Source: CAWJLE01 sp963843645 (GTDB lineage Bacteria > Chloroflexota > Anaerolineae > DAOTYC01). From it: a stretch of DNA of 64,000 nt. Each line of letters opens with the position of its first letter. Positions within the stretch are counted from its first letter, which is position 1. Both the position numbers and the translations under genes were made by a program. The stretch covers positions 682,001-746,000 of the forward strand of contig CAWJLE010000003.1 in NCBI GenBank assembly GCA_963843645.1, in the 5' to 3' direction. Positions 15,223-24,067 of the stretch are shown here, one piece after another. Under the pieces are notes generated by a model. It saw nothing but the letters and a program-made list of their open reading frames with translations, was not told the DNA's origin and did not search any database.

Positions 15223-16026
15223 CTACCTCGTGGCGACCCGCCAAGCGCCGGCACTCTTTGCCGTATTCTGCAGAGCGCTCAGCAGGGCGTCATAGCTGAG
15301 ATCTCCAGTGTACGGAACGCCATTGATGAAGAATGTCGGTGCGTCGTGGACTCCGCTGGCATCGCCCCCGGCCACATCCTGAGCAACCCGAGCCGCGTAC
15401 GTATGCTGTGCCATGTTTCGCTCAAATTGCGAGACGTCCAATCCCATCGATTGGGCGTAAAGGACGAGGTGCGCGTTATCCAACGCAGTCGGATGCTGGT
15501 ACAGAGTATCGTGCATCTCCCAAAATGCCCCCTGCGCGCTCGCGGCTTCAGCGGCCTCCGCCGCTGCCTGAGCCCGTGGGTGACGCTCGTTCAGCGGATA
15601 ATTTCGAAAGACGAATCGCATCTGGTTGCCCATCGATTGCTCCACCCGCTTGACAAGCGAGTAAGTCTGGACGCATTCAGCACACTGGTAATCGCCATAC
15701 TCCACTAACGTAACTCGTGCGGTGTAAGGGCCCTGTACGTGATCTCGAGCGCTCACCCCTGACATCAGGTGCCTGGGGGCTGAGGCCACGGTCTCGGACG
15801 CGGGCGCCTCCACGCTCGCGGCTGAGCTCCTGCCCCTGGCCTCGGCGGAAGCCTGGGACGCCGAACTCGAGGCGGCCATACCCCTGGCGAGCATCGTCAG
15901 GCTCAGCAAGGCTGATACCAGCCCCATCCCCAAAATGAGCCCCAGCGCCACCACCACGCCCTGCCAGGGCGCAGAGTGGTCCTCCTGAGGCCCTCGTTTT
16001 CCGCGGGTCGATCGCTGCCGTCGCAT
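15223..16026 (-). CDS. Membrane-anchored DsbA-like thioredoxin-fold oxidoreductase
   Basis: Thiol-disulfide protein facing the outside of the membrane. Residues 22-47 form a single anchor, followed by an Ala/Ser-rich linker (50-85) and a thioredoxin fold with the active site C115-A-E-C118 (EYGDYQCAECVQT) and the cis-Pro loop DAPTFFINGVPYTG. RFVFRNYPL and the helical insertion AAEAAEAASAQGAFWEMHD are typical of the BdbD/DsbA-like 'DsbA family protein' group. 267 residues. The likely role is disulfide formation in exported proteins; CAEC is a less common dipeptide than CPxC. Confidence 0.88.
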   Translation of the reverse strand: MRRQRSTRGKRGPQEDHSAPWQGVVVALGLILGMGLVSALLSLTMLARGMAASSSASQASAEARGRSSAASVEAPASETVASAPRHLMSGVSARDHVQGPYTARVTLVEYGDYQCAECVQTYSLVKRVEQSMGNQMRFVFRNYPLNERHPRAQAAAEAAEAASAQGAFWEMHDTLYQHPTALDNAHLVLYAQSMGLDVSQFERNMAQHTYAARVAQDVAGGDASGVHDAPTFFINGVPYTGDLSYDALLSALQNTAKSAGAWRVATR

Positions 16027-16176
16027 AACCTGCCTCCCGAATAAGCGCTGCGAAGCCGCTCGAATTGGCCCGAATATAGCACCAAATCAGCGCTGCCCGC
16101 ATGATTTGCATCATAGTTGAGTAACACGTGCGATGTTCGAGATACGCCAAACGCTGCTGGGGTGTCCCAGGAAAAG

Positions 16177-16207
16177 AGAGACTCCGTAGAGGTAACGCGG
16201 AGTCTCT
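16177..16207 (-). terminator. Intrinsic terminator after the small two-TM gene
   Basis: AGAGACTCCG (16177-16186) and CGGAGTCTCT (16198-16207) make a 10-bp stem; read on the minus strand it is followed by CTTTTCC. It lies 65 bases past the stop at 16272. Confidence 0.75.
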
Positions 16208-16271
16208 GATCTATGTGGATTATGCGTGCGGAACTGCCTGCCCCAACGGCCGGCATGCTCTCAATCAGTGG

Positions 16272-16586
16272 TTAAACGTGGGGGTTCCCATCATCGTCAG
16301 TTGGAGCGGCCTCCAACGCAGCAGCACCGACTTCCTCGGCCTGCTTCGCTGCTTTCCGTTTCTTGCGATTAGAGAAAATACTCTGGGCCGCAAGGAAAAA
16401 CACCACCCACCACATCATGTTCATGACTTGCTCGGATGTGCTCGTGATTTTACTCTGGTCGGGCACAAACAATGCCACAATCGGCGGCAGCCACCACATG
16501 GCCGATATGGTGACTACGACCGCTATGGTAACCAGGATGACGTTCTTCCACTCCGTCCAGATTCTCTTCAACTGCTCGTTCTGCAA
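16272..16586 (-). CDS. Small two-TM protein of unknown function
   Basis: 104 residues with two membrane segments (about 15-40 and 57-72) and a charged cytoplasmic-looking tail (RKKRKAAKQAEE, then acidic). No family recognised. The start is TTG 16586, supported by an AAGGGGAG site and by promoter and terminator placement (16636-16664 and 16177-16207), which frame it as a monocistronic unit. Confidence 0.6.
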   Translation of the reverse strand: MQNEQLKRIWTEWKNVILVTIAVVVTISAMWWLPPIVALFVPDQSKITSTSEQVMNMMWWVVFFLAAQSIFSNRKKRKAAKQAEEVGAAALEAAPTDDDGNPHV

Positions 16587-16635
16587 GTGACTCCCCTTCC
16601 CAGAGTGAAGGCCTCTGTAACCCTCACTTTGATCT

Positions 16636-16664
16636 ATTGTACCAGACTTTCTCGATTACTCCAA
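16636..16664 (-). promoter_or_regulatory. Promoter of the small two-TM gene
   Basis: TTGGAG (16664-16659), 17-bp spacer, TACAAT (16641-16636) on the minus strand. Confidence 0.55.
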
Positions 16665-16721
16665 CCGGCTTTACGATTGACGTCGCAGCGTCCACAAAGC
16701 ACTCCATCGCAACACTGGAGA

Positions 16722-16750
16722 TTGACTTTAATCGGATATTAACCTATAAT
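16722..16750 (+). promoter_or_regulatory. Promoter of the Wsp-like chemosensory operon
   Basis: TTGACT (16722-16727), 17-bp spacer, TATAAT (16745-16750). The predicted start near 16757 leaves about 110 nt before the first cheW. It is the only clear promoter before 25140, so the six signalling genes are probably one transcript. Confidence 0.75.
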
Positions 16751-16870
16751 TTACCATCGTGCCAATAACTGAGCTCAAAGGGCTTGCAGCAGCCATGCTG
16801 CACACCAACAATCCCAGCATGCTGCCCGCGACTGAAGCGTGGTGCGAGTACTGCCGAGGAGGTATCGAGT

Positions 16871-17440
16871 TTGACGGAATCGCCGGGCCATATGCAGCAA
16901 TTCAGTGTGGTCGCCTTTCGATTGGCCGAGCGCGTCTGTGCGCTGCCCATCGAATCCGTCCTGCAGATCATCCAAATGGTGACCATCACGCCGGTGTCGT
17001 TGGCTCGGTCACTGTTGGGAGTCATCAACGTCCGCGGCGCGACGGTTCCGGTCGTGAACTTGGCCTGCCTCTTGGGCTTGCCTGACGCCGACTTGCGCCT
17101 GGATACTCCGATCATTCTTGCCCGCATCTGCGGCCGGTCGGTGGGCCTCGTCGTCGACGAAGTGATCGACGTCCTGCGCATTCCGTCCGCGCAACTGTCC
17201 TACCCGGTCGACGTCTTGCCGCAGAGTCTGGAACAGATGCCGATGCTGGCCGGTTTGGCACAGACAGCCCACGGCATGGTGCTGATTCTGGACCCAGATC
17301 GGCTCTTTTCTCCAGGTCGAGCGGCAGCACTGACCCAGATGATCGACAACCAGGTCGACACCCCATGTGCGGACTGCTCCCCTTGCCACGAAACCGGGAT
17401 GGTCGCGCCGACGAATCACGAGCGGAGTCTAGAGCAGTGA
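16871..17440 (+). CDS. cheW: CheW-type adaptor protein, first copy
   Basis: Couples a chemoreceptor to the CheA kinase. A single CheW (SH3-like) domain: FSVVAFRLAERVCALPIESV, LLGVINVRGATVPVVNLACLLGLP and VGLVVDEVIDVLRIP are diagnostic. I choose TTG 16871, preceded by GAGGAGG at an 8-base spacing; ATG 16892 is the alternative. The C-terminal 25 residues carry four Cys and one His (CADCSPCHETG), an unusual tail. It overlaps the next gene as GTGA. Confidence 0.88.
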   Translation: MTESPGHMQQFSVVAFRLAERVCALPIESVLQIIQMVTITPVSLARSLLGVINVRGATVPVVNLACLLGLPDADLRLDTPIILARICGRSVGLVVDEVIDVLRIPSAQLSYPVDVLPQSLEQMPMLAGLAQTAHGMVLILDPDRLFSPGRAAALTQMIDNQVDTPCADCSPCHETGMVAPTNHERSLEQ

Positions 17441-18975
17441 TCGGTACCCAAACAACGTTGCACCCCACCGAGGGTTTAGTCGGATTTAGCGACCGCGACT
17501 ACGTTCGATTCAGCGAACTCCTCCTCCGGCGCTGCGGGCTAGATTTTCCGGTGAAGCGGAGAATTGAGTTGGAGGCCGGCATCACGCGGGCTTTCGATTC
17601 ATCACCTTGTTCGAGTCTGAACGAGTATTTCCATTCTCTCACCCAGGACGACGAGCCCGACTTGATGGACCAACTGGTCAACACGGTCACGGTGAGCGAG
17701 ACGCACTTCTTCCGGAATACCGCGCAATTCGACGCCCTGTACTGCCACATTCTGCCCGAGATCATTCGGCGACGCCGCCCGACACACAGCCTGCGCATTT
17801 GGAGCGCTGGCTGCGCCAGCGGCGAAGAGCCCTATTCCATTGCAATGCTGGTACGCGAGCTACTGCCTGACGTACGCGAGTGGGATATCACGATCCTCGG
17901 AACCGACATCAACACGCAGGCCCTGGCACGCGCTCAGCAGGGCACGTACAGTGAATGGGCTTTCCGCGAAACGCGGGCCAAAGAATGGCGTCCGCGCTAC
18001 TTCGAGGCACGGGGAAATCGATACCTCCTGTCCTCCGAAGTCCGACGCATGGTGACCTTCGAGAAACTCAACCTCGCCGAGCCACGTTATCCATCGTGCG
18101 AAACAAACACGATGTGCCTGGACCTCGTTGTCTGCCGCAACGTTACGATCTATTTCGCCGAGCAGGTTATATGTCAAGTCGTCGATCGCTTCTACGATAC
18201 TCTCATCGAGGGCGGATGGTTAGTGGTCGGTCATTGCGAGCCGTCGCTGACCCACTATCGCCGGTTCTGCGCCCGATACTTCCCGGATACAGTCGCGTAC
18301 CAGCGTCCGGTTCAGTCTACCGCGCTGTCGACGGGTTGGGAAATGCCGGCCATTCTGCGTGAGGATCGTGGGGCTCGTCTGGCTTCCGGCTCAGGGCCCA
18401 CGTTGGTACCAAAGGTCGACGAGCCATCCAACGTGAACGAAGCAGCAGACAGCGACCTGCAGAAAGACCCACTTCAGCGTGCCCGCGAACTGCTTGAGTA
18501 CGGGCACGCTGAACAGGCGCGCGAGGTGCTCCTGAAACTCGTCGCGTCCGGGACTCGCCGTGCTGAGGCGTGCGCCTTGCTCGGTCGGGCCAGCGCCAAT
18601 CTGGGCAACTGGCACGAGGCCGAGCACTGGTGTCGTAAGGCCATCGCCCAGGACAGGTTGTCACTGCCGGCCTACTACACCCTGGCTTTGGTGCTACAGC
18701 AACAAGGCAGCCTCGATTCAGCTATCGCCGCCATGAAGAAAGTGGTCTACATAGACCAGGAGCACGTCTTGGGACACTTTGGCCTGGCCGGCCTGGCCCA
18801 CGCGCTTGGCCAGCAGCAACAGGCATTCAAATCGCTGCAAAACACGTGCCGCTTGCTCCGTGGATTCGAAGATGACGAAGTGATCCCCGCGTCTGGTGAC
18901 GTCACTGCTGGACGCCTGCGCGAGGCAGTCATCCGCATGCAGCAACAGTGGATGCAGTCGGGAGCGAACCAATGA
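17437..18975 (+). CDS. CheR methyltransferase with C-terminal TPRs (WspC-like)
   Basis: Transfers methyl groups from SAM to receptor glutamates. The N-terminal CheR helical domain (SDRDYVRFSELLLRRCGLDF) leads into the SAM-binding fold with IWSAGCASGEEPYSIAM, ILGTDINTQALARAQQG and LDLVVCRNVTIYF. From about residue 365 there are TPR helices (ARELLEYGHAEQAREVLLKL; AYYTLALVLQQQGSLDSAI; HFGLAGLAHALGQQQQA). CheR-TPR proteins are typical of Wsp-type clusters. Start GTG 17437 overlaps the cheW stop; stop overlaps the next start (ATGA). Confidence 0.9.
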   Translation: MIGTQTTLHPTEGLVGFSDRDYVRFSELLLRRCGLDFPVKRRIELEAGITRAFDSSPCSSLNEYFHSLTQDDEPDLMDQLVNTVTVSETHFFRNTAQFDALYCHILPEIIRRRRPTHSLRIWSAGCASGEEPYSIAMLVRELLPDVREWDITILGTDINTQALARAQQGTYSEWAFRETRAKEWRPRYFEARGNRYLLSSEVRRMVTFEKLNLAEPRYPSCETNTMCLDLVVCRNVTIYFAEQVICQVVDRFYDTLIEGGWLVVGHCEPSLTHYRRFCARYFPDTVAYQRPVQSTALSTGWEMPAILREDRGARLASGSGPTLVPKVDEPSNVNEAADSDLQKDPLQRARELLEYGHAEQAREVLLKLVASGTRRAEACALLGRASANLGNWHEAEHWCRKAIAQDRLSLPAYYTLALVLQQQGSLDSAIAAMKKVVYIDQEHVLGHFGLAGLAHALGQQQQAFKSLQNTCRLLRGFEDDEVIPASGDVTAGRLREAVIRMQQQWMQSGANQ

Positions 18976-19613
18976 TCGAACGAGAGGCAAGCGACGGTTA
19001 TGCGCAAACCCGAACCATCAAGCCGCGAGGCGACCGCGAGGCGACCGGTGCGGCCGTTCCGGCCGATTCGACGTCACACCAGGCTATGGAGCGGGTTTGG
19101 GCGCGCCGCGCTCGCGAACTGGCACAGACAGTGGAACAGGAAGACTATGGCGAGCACATTGCTTTGCTGAGCTTCAAGTTGGGACACGAATTGTATGCCG
19201 TGGAGGCTTGTTACGTGTCTGATATTCGCCCTGCCCAGCGCATTACGCCGGTGCCACGCGTGCCTACGTGGGTGGCAGGCGTGGTCAATTCGCGGGGCCG
19301 CATAGTCTCAGTGCTGCATCTGCAACGTTTCTTGGGGCTGCCCGATGCCGGTCACACCGCCAACCCCTTCCTGGTCGCCGCCGAGACGCCGGACATGGAG
19401 ATTGCCTTGCTGGTGGATGACGTGCTGTCAGTCGAGACCAGGCCGGCGGCCCGCGTTCAGGATCCAGAGGGTGCCATCCGCGGCATACCTCCGGAGTACG
19501 TGCTCGGGGTGAGCACCCAATCGCAAGGTGTAGAGCAGTCCATGCTCGTGATCCTCAACCTCGCAGCCATTCTGGGCGACAAGCAATTGATCGTGCGCGA
19601 GGAGCTGGAATAA
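18972..19613 (+). CDS. cheW: CheW-type adaptor protein, second copy
   Basis: Second adaptor, 213 residues, with a 60-residue charged N-terminal extension before the CheW fold (LSFKLGHELYAVEACYVSDI, RVPTWVAGVVNSRGRIVSVLHLQRFLGLP, IALLVDDVLSVE). ATG 18972 overlaps the CheR stop. Its place after CheR-TPR matches WspD in Wsp clusters. The two CheW copies differ clearly in sequence, so they may occupy different places in the array. Confidence 0.88.
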   Translation: MIEREASDGYAQTRTIKPRGDREATGAAVPADSTSHQAMERVWARRARELAQTVEQEDYGEHIALLSFKLGHELYAVEACYVSDIRPAQRITPVPRVPTWVAGVVNSRGRIVSVLHLQRFLGLPDAGHTANPFLVAAETPDMEIALLVDDVLSVETRPAARVQDPEGAIRGIPPEYVLGVSTQSQGVEQSMLVILNLAAILGDKQLIVREELE

Positions 19614-19648
19614 TCCGTCGTTCTTACGTGAGAGGAGGCTCGTGGAGT

Positions 19649-21472
19649 ATGTTCACCAACGTCAAGACTGGGCCGAAATTGATCGCCGGTTTCATGAGCA
19701 TCGTTGTGATCCTGGCCGTCGTCGCCGTGCTCGGTTATTTGAATGTCCAGACGCTCAGCAACGATCTCAACCGGACTTACTCCGATAGCGTCCTGCCCTT
19801 GGACGATCTCGGACGCTTTGATTCGGCCGTTCTCACGATACGGGGAGACTTGCTGAAATTCGTCACTATACCCGACGAGCGCAATGAATACGAGACAGAG
19901 ATCGCAGCGCAAATCCAGGCTGCCAACCAGGCTCTGTCCGAATATGAATCCGGGCCGCTCGGCACCGAAGAACGAGCCCAGCTCGACGCGACGGCCGAAG
20001 CCTGGCGCATTTATCAGAGCGAATCTGCCGAGATCATCCGATTGGCCAAGGCCGGCGACACTCAGGCGGCGATGGTATCCATGAGGAGAGGCGGCGTCCT
20101 CTTCAACGCCCGCGTTCCTCTGACGGACTCTATCGACACGCTCCGCCAAACGAAAGTCAGTCTCGTCAACGATATCGCCCAGCAAGGCCGGCAGTCAGCC
20201 AACCAGTCGGTCACGATCATGATGGGTGCGGGAATTGCGGGCGTGCTGCTCGCAATCGGCCTCGGCTTGTTAATCAGCCGCAGCATCACTGTTCCCCTTC
20301 GCAAGGTCATTCACGTCGCTCAAGACGTGACGGAAGGGAGACTCGGCACCTCCGCGCAGGTGGAGATATCATCCCACGACGAAGTGGGCATGATGGCCAG
20401 CGCCTTTAATACGATGATCGCTCGCCTTCAGCAAATGTTGCGAAGCGAGCAAGAGCAAAGTCAGCTCTTGCAGAACACCGTCACAAAGTACGTCGCCTAC
20501 GTGACGGCGGTCGCTCGCGGAAATCTGACCGGGCGTCTTGAATTGAACGGGCATGATCAGGAGGACGATCCCCTCATCATTTTGGGCCGCAATTTGAACG
20601 AGATGACGGCGAGTCTGTCCAACATGGCCGGCCAGATACAGGATGTAGCGTCCAACCTGGGCTCCGCATCGGCCGAAATCCTGGCAGCCACCACACAGCA
20701 GGCCTCCGGAGCCAGCGAACAGTCCGCAGCAATCTCGCAAACTACGACCACTGTGGATGAGGTGAAGATCATCGCCGAACAGGCTTCTCTGCGAGCCCAG
20801 GAAGTCGCCAACGCCGCCCAACGCACGGTCGAGGTCTCTCGAGGTGGCCAGCACGCTGTGCAGGACACGATCGACAGCATGGGCCAGATCAAATCCCAGG
20901 TCGAAGGCATCGCCGAAAACATCCTGGCGCTGTCTGAACAGACGCAACAGATCGGCGAGATCATTGCCACTGTCAATGACATCGCCTCCCAGTCCAATAT
21001 ACTGGCCCTGAACGCCTCCATCGAAGCAGCCCGGGCCGGTGAGTACGGCAAGGGCTTCGCCGTTGTTGCCGTCGAGGTCCGCAACCTGGCAGAACAGTCA
21101 AAGCAGGCCACGGCACAAGTAAAGGCCATCCTATCGGAGATCCAGCGCGCCACGAATGCCACTGTCATGGCCACCGAAGAAGGCACGAAGAGCGTAGACG
21201 AGGGCGTCCAGCGGGCAGCACGAGCCCGGCAGTCGATCGACCAGCTCTCCGGCGTGATCAACGAATCGGCGCAGGCGGCCATGCAAGTAGTGGCCGGCGC
21301 GCGGCAACAGGTCTCCGGCATCGAACAGATCGCGTTGGCCATGCAGAACATCAACCAGGCCACAGTTCAAAACCTGGCCGGAACCCGGCAGACGGAGACC
21401 GCTGCCCAAAACCTGACCACTCTGGCCCGGAGCCTGACGGACACGCTCGGGCGAATCGGTGCTGACTCCTGA
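19649..21472 (+). CDS. Methyl-accepting chemotaxis protein
   Basis: Membrane receptor of this array, 607 residues. TM1 at about 12-32, an extracellular helical domain of about 150 residues (4HB-like; LDDLGRFDSAVLTIRGDLLKF), TM2 about 192-214, HAMP (SITVPLRKVIHVAQDV...DEVGMMASAFN), a second HAMP-like stretch near 275-310 (KYVAYVTAVARGNLTGRLEL), then a signalling domain with the conserved tip NDIASQSNILALNASIEAARAG. ATG 19649 follows AGAGGAGG. Ligand unknown. The extra HAMP-like unit between membrane and coiled coil is a point to check. Confidence 0.9.
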   Translation: MFTNVKTGPKLIAGFMSIVVILAVVAVLGYLNVQTLSNDLNRTYSDSVLPLDDLGRFDSAVLTIRGDLLKFVTIPDERNEYETEIAAQIQAANQALSEYESGPLGTEERAQLDATAEAWRIYQSESAEIIRLAKAGDTQAAMVSMRRGGVLFNARVPLTDSIDTLRQTKVSLVNDIAQQGRQSANQSVTIMMGAGIAGVLLAIGLGLLISRSITVPLRKVIHVAQDVTEGRLGTSAQVEISSHDEVGMMASAFNTMIARLQQMLRSEQEQSQLLQNTVTKYVAYVTAVARGNLTGRLELNGHDQEDDPLIILGRNLNEMTASLSNMAGQIQDVASNLGSASAEILAATTQQASGASEQSAAISQTTTTVDEVKIIAEQASLRAQEVANAAQRTVEVSRGGQHAVQDTIDSMGQIKSQVEGIAENILALSEQTQQIGEIIATVNDIASQSNILALNASIEAARAGEYGKGFAVVAVEVRNLAEQSKQATAQVKAILSEIQRATNATVMATEEGTKSVDEGVQRAARARQSIDQLSGVINESAQAAMQVVAGARQQVSGIEQIALAMQNINQATVQNLAGTRQTETAAQNLTTLARSLTDTLGRIGADS

Positions 21473-21517
21473 CGTCAGACTCGATCGAATATCCTTTTTC
21501 GAGTATCGAGGAGGGCA

Positions 21518-23929
21518 ATGTCGATGTCCCTCAGTGCTAAAATCAGGCAGCAGCTGATCAGCAGTTTTCACGCAGAGTTGTCCGAACACGTCCAGACGAT
21601 GACTGATGGCCTGTTGGCTTTGGAACAGCTCCAGCTCAACGGCGAACAGCGCCGATCCAGGCTGGAAGAAGTCTTCCGCGCAGCCCACAGCCTCAAAGGT
21701 GCCGCCCGCGCAGTCGGCGTGACCGCCGTCGAGCACCTGGCACACGCCCTGGAGAACCTCCTCGCGGAGATGCAGCAGGAAACCGTCCAGCTGGCGCCTG
21801 AGCTGTTCACTGCATGTTACCATGGTCTCGACGCCATCCAGGCGATTCAGGCCTCCTACGAGTCCGGTCACACGACTCCACCAGCTCTGGCGCTCGAGGC
21901 ACTCGCGGAGCTGGAGTCCTTATGCGTTCATTCCAGTACGCCGGATAGCCGGGCGCCGAAGCCGGTACACGACTCGCTCGATCTGGAGGACGGCGTCCCC
22001 GACGGTGAGGGAATCTGCGCGGAATCGGCACAGGAGTGGCCGGCGCCGGAAAGCAGCGTTACACGAACGTCGCCAGCGGTCGTCGGAGCAACACCAGACA
22101 CTCCCCCGATCGGACGCTCGCACGCCGGTGATGAGACCATTCGGGTGAGTGTCCAGAAGCTCGACGCGTTGATGGCCCAGCTCAGCGAACTGATCGCCAC
22201 CAAGATCCGCTCTGAACAGCGTTTGATGGAAGTCCGCCAGGCATACGACTTCATTGCCCAGGTTCAGAAGGACTGGCTTTCGGCGCGCGGCTCCTACAGT
22301 CGCCTGGCTCGCCAGAACCGCACGACGCCCGCCGACGATGCCGGGACCCATGGCGTCACTTCCAGCAGCGAGCTGACCAGGGACCTGTCACACCTTCTGG
22401 AATACGTGTCCGCGAGCCAGGATCGATTGCGAGAGATGAGCGCACTCGTGGGTACTTTGGCGCGTGAGTACGGCAACGATACCATGCACTCGGCGTTGGT
22501 CATAGATGCGTTGGAGCGTGAGGTCAAGCGCGTGCGAATGCTGCCACTCAGCACCATCACCGGGGCATTTGGGCGCATGGTACGCGATCTCGCCCAGGGT
22601 GCAGGCAAAGAAGCAGTGCTGCAGGTCGTCGGCGGCGAGGTCGAGCTGGACAAGCGCGTGCTCGAGCAAATTAAGGACCCGCTGATCCACATTCTGCGCA
22701 ATGCCGTCGACCATGGCATTGAGCTGCCAGACGAGCGCGCCAGGCTGCACAAGCCACGCAGCGGAACGATCGTGCTGGCGTCCGAGCAGTTAGGTAAGAA
22801 TGTTGTCATCACCGTGTCGGACGACGGCGCCGGGCTCGACCTTGACTCCATCCGTCAGGCCGCCGCGCACCGGCTCGGACTTGACGTTACGGCATCGAGC
22901 CCGACCGAGCTGGCTGAGTTGGTCTTCAGCCCCGGCTTCTCCACCCATCCAATCATCACCGACGTTTCCGGCCGAGGGCTGGGCCTGGACGTGGTCCGGC
23001 GCAATGTGGAGGCGCTGAGCGGAATGGTTCGGGTGGACTGGCAGCCGGGTGGCGGCGCAAGCTTCCGGCTGACGTTGCCGTTGGCGCTGACCAGCTCACG
23101 GGCGTTGCTGATACGAGCCGCGGGCCAGCTGTTCGCCATTCCGTTCAGTGCGATCGAGAGCATCGTCATGATCGACGAGGCACAGGTGTCGGCGCTCGGA
23201 GGGCACGACGCCCTGCGTGTGAATGACCGGCCAATCCCTCTGGTCCGCCTCGATAGCGTTCTGGAGCTGCCACACGCCCCGGCCGCGAAAGATCCCTTCA
23301 TTGCGGGAATGCCGGTCGTCATTTTGGCCGTATCGGAACGCCGCTTCGCGATCGTGGTCGATGATCTGGTCGGAGAACAAGAGATGGTCATCAAGGACCT
23401 TGGCCGGCAGTTGCTGCGGGTGGGCGGCGTGGCCGGCGCCACCGTGACCGGAAGCGGCGAGGTGACGCTGGTCCTCAATGCCGCCGAACTCATCAAGCTT
23501 GCCCAGCGGACCGCCACACGCGCCGCGCCCGAAACCACCGATGAAACTTCCCGGGCTCGACCACGGCCGCGGATTCTGGTCGTCGATGATTCGATCACGA
23601 CCCGCACGTTGGAAAAGAACATCCTTGAGGCGGCCGGTTACGCAGTGCAGCTCGCCGTCGACGGCCGTGAAGCTCTGAATGTTGTCGACGAGGGCGACGT
23701 ACCCGACCTCGTGATCTCAGACATCTCCATGCCACACCTGGACGGATTCGGGCTCACAGCGCGCCTAAAGGGCGATGCCCGCACGTCCAACGTGCCGGTA
23801 ATCCTGGTGACCTCCCTGGATTCGACTCAAGACAAAACGCGCGGCATTGAAGCAGGCGCCGACGCTTACATCCTCAAGGGTGGTTTCGACCAGAACAAGC
23901 TTCTGGAGACAATCGAGCAGTTGATCTGA
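21518..23929 (+). CDS. cheA: Hybrid histidine kinase CheA-REC (WspE-like)
   Basis: Central kinase of the array, 803 residues. Hpt domain with phosphoacceptor His57 (AAHSLKGAAR); a long variable linker (about 125-205); dimerisation helices; ATPase domain with N-box HILRNAVDHGIE, DDGAGLDLD and GRGLGLDVVRRNV; CheW-like domain (about 525-655); C-terminal receiver with Asp735 (DLVISDISMP) and Lys at DAYILKGG. A fused receiver replaces a free CheY here, as in WspE and FrzE; it may act as a phosphate sink or the output. Start ATG 21518 follows GAGGAGGG. Confidence 0.92.
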   Translation: MSMSLSAKIRQQLISSFHAELSEHVQTMTDGLLALEQLQLNGEQRRSRLEEVFRAAHSLKGAARAVGVTAVEHLAHALENLLAEMQQETVQLAPELFTACYHGLDAIQAIQASYESGHTTPPALALEALAELESLCVHSSTPDSRAPKPVHDSLDLEDGVPDGEGICAESAQEWPAPESSVTRTSPAVVGATPDTPPIGRSHAGDETIRVSVQKLDALMAQLSELIATKIRSEQRLMEVRQAYDFIAQVQKDWLSARGSYSRLARQNRTTPADDAGTHGVTSSSELTRDLSHLLEYVSASQDRLREMSALVGTLAREYGNDTMHSALVIDALEREVKRVRMLPLSTITGAFGRMVRDLAQGAGKEAVLQVVGGEVELDKRVLEQIKDPLIHILRNAVDHGIELPDERARLHKPRSGTIVLASEQLGKNVVITVSDDGAGLDLDSIRQAAAHRLGLDVTASSPTELAELVFSPGFSTHPIITDVSGRGLGLDVVRRNVEALSGMVRVDWQPGGGASFRLTLPLALTSSRALLIRAAGQLFAIPFSAIESIVMIDEAQVSALGGHDALRVNDRPIPLVRLDSVLELPHAPAAKDPFIAGMPVVILAVSERRFAIVVDDLVGEQEMVIKDLGRQLLRVGGVAGATVTGSGEVTLVLNAAELIKLAQRTATRAAPETTDETSRARPRPRILVVDDSITTRTLEKNILEAAGYAVQLAVDGREALNVVDEGDVPDLVISDISMPHLDGFGLTARLKGDARTSNVPVILVTSLDSTQDKTRGIEAGADAYILKGGFDQNKLLETIEQLI

Positions 23930-23953
23930 CCGGCGCAGCGGAGGCGGACGTAG

Positions 23954-24067
23954 ATGCAGCAGACAAAACCAGCTCATGAGGCACCGCGGAATCCGATCCA
24001 CATCGAGGTCATTGAATCCGCCCGCCGGCCCACGCCGGCGAGACCGCTCGGACGCATCTGCCGATGA
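23954..24067 (+). CDS. Short ORF between cheA and cheB, translationally coupled
   Basis: A 37-codon frame (MQQTKPAHEAPRN at its start, ending in GRICR) lies in the 134-base gap between cheA and cheB. A GGAGG site precedes it and its stop overlaps the cheB start as ATGA. It may be a true small protein or simply a coupling device that delivers ribosomes to cheB, which has no good Shine-Dalgarno of its own. No family recognised. Confidence 0.4.
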   Translation: MQQTKPAHEAPRNPIHIEVIESARRPTPARPLGRICR

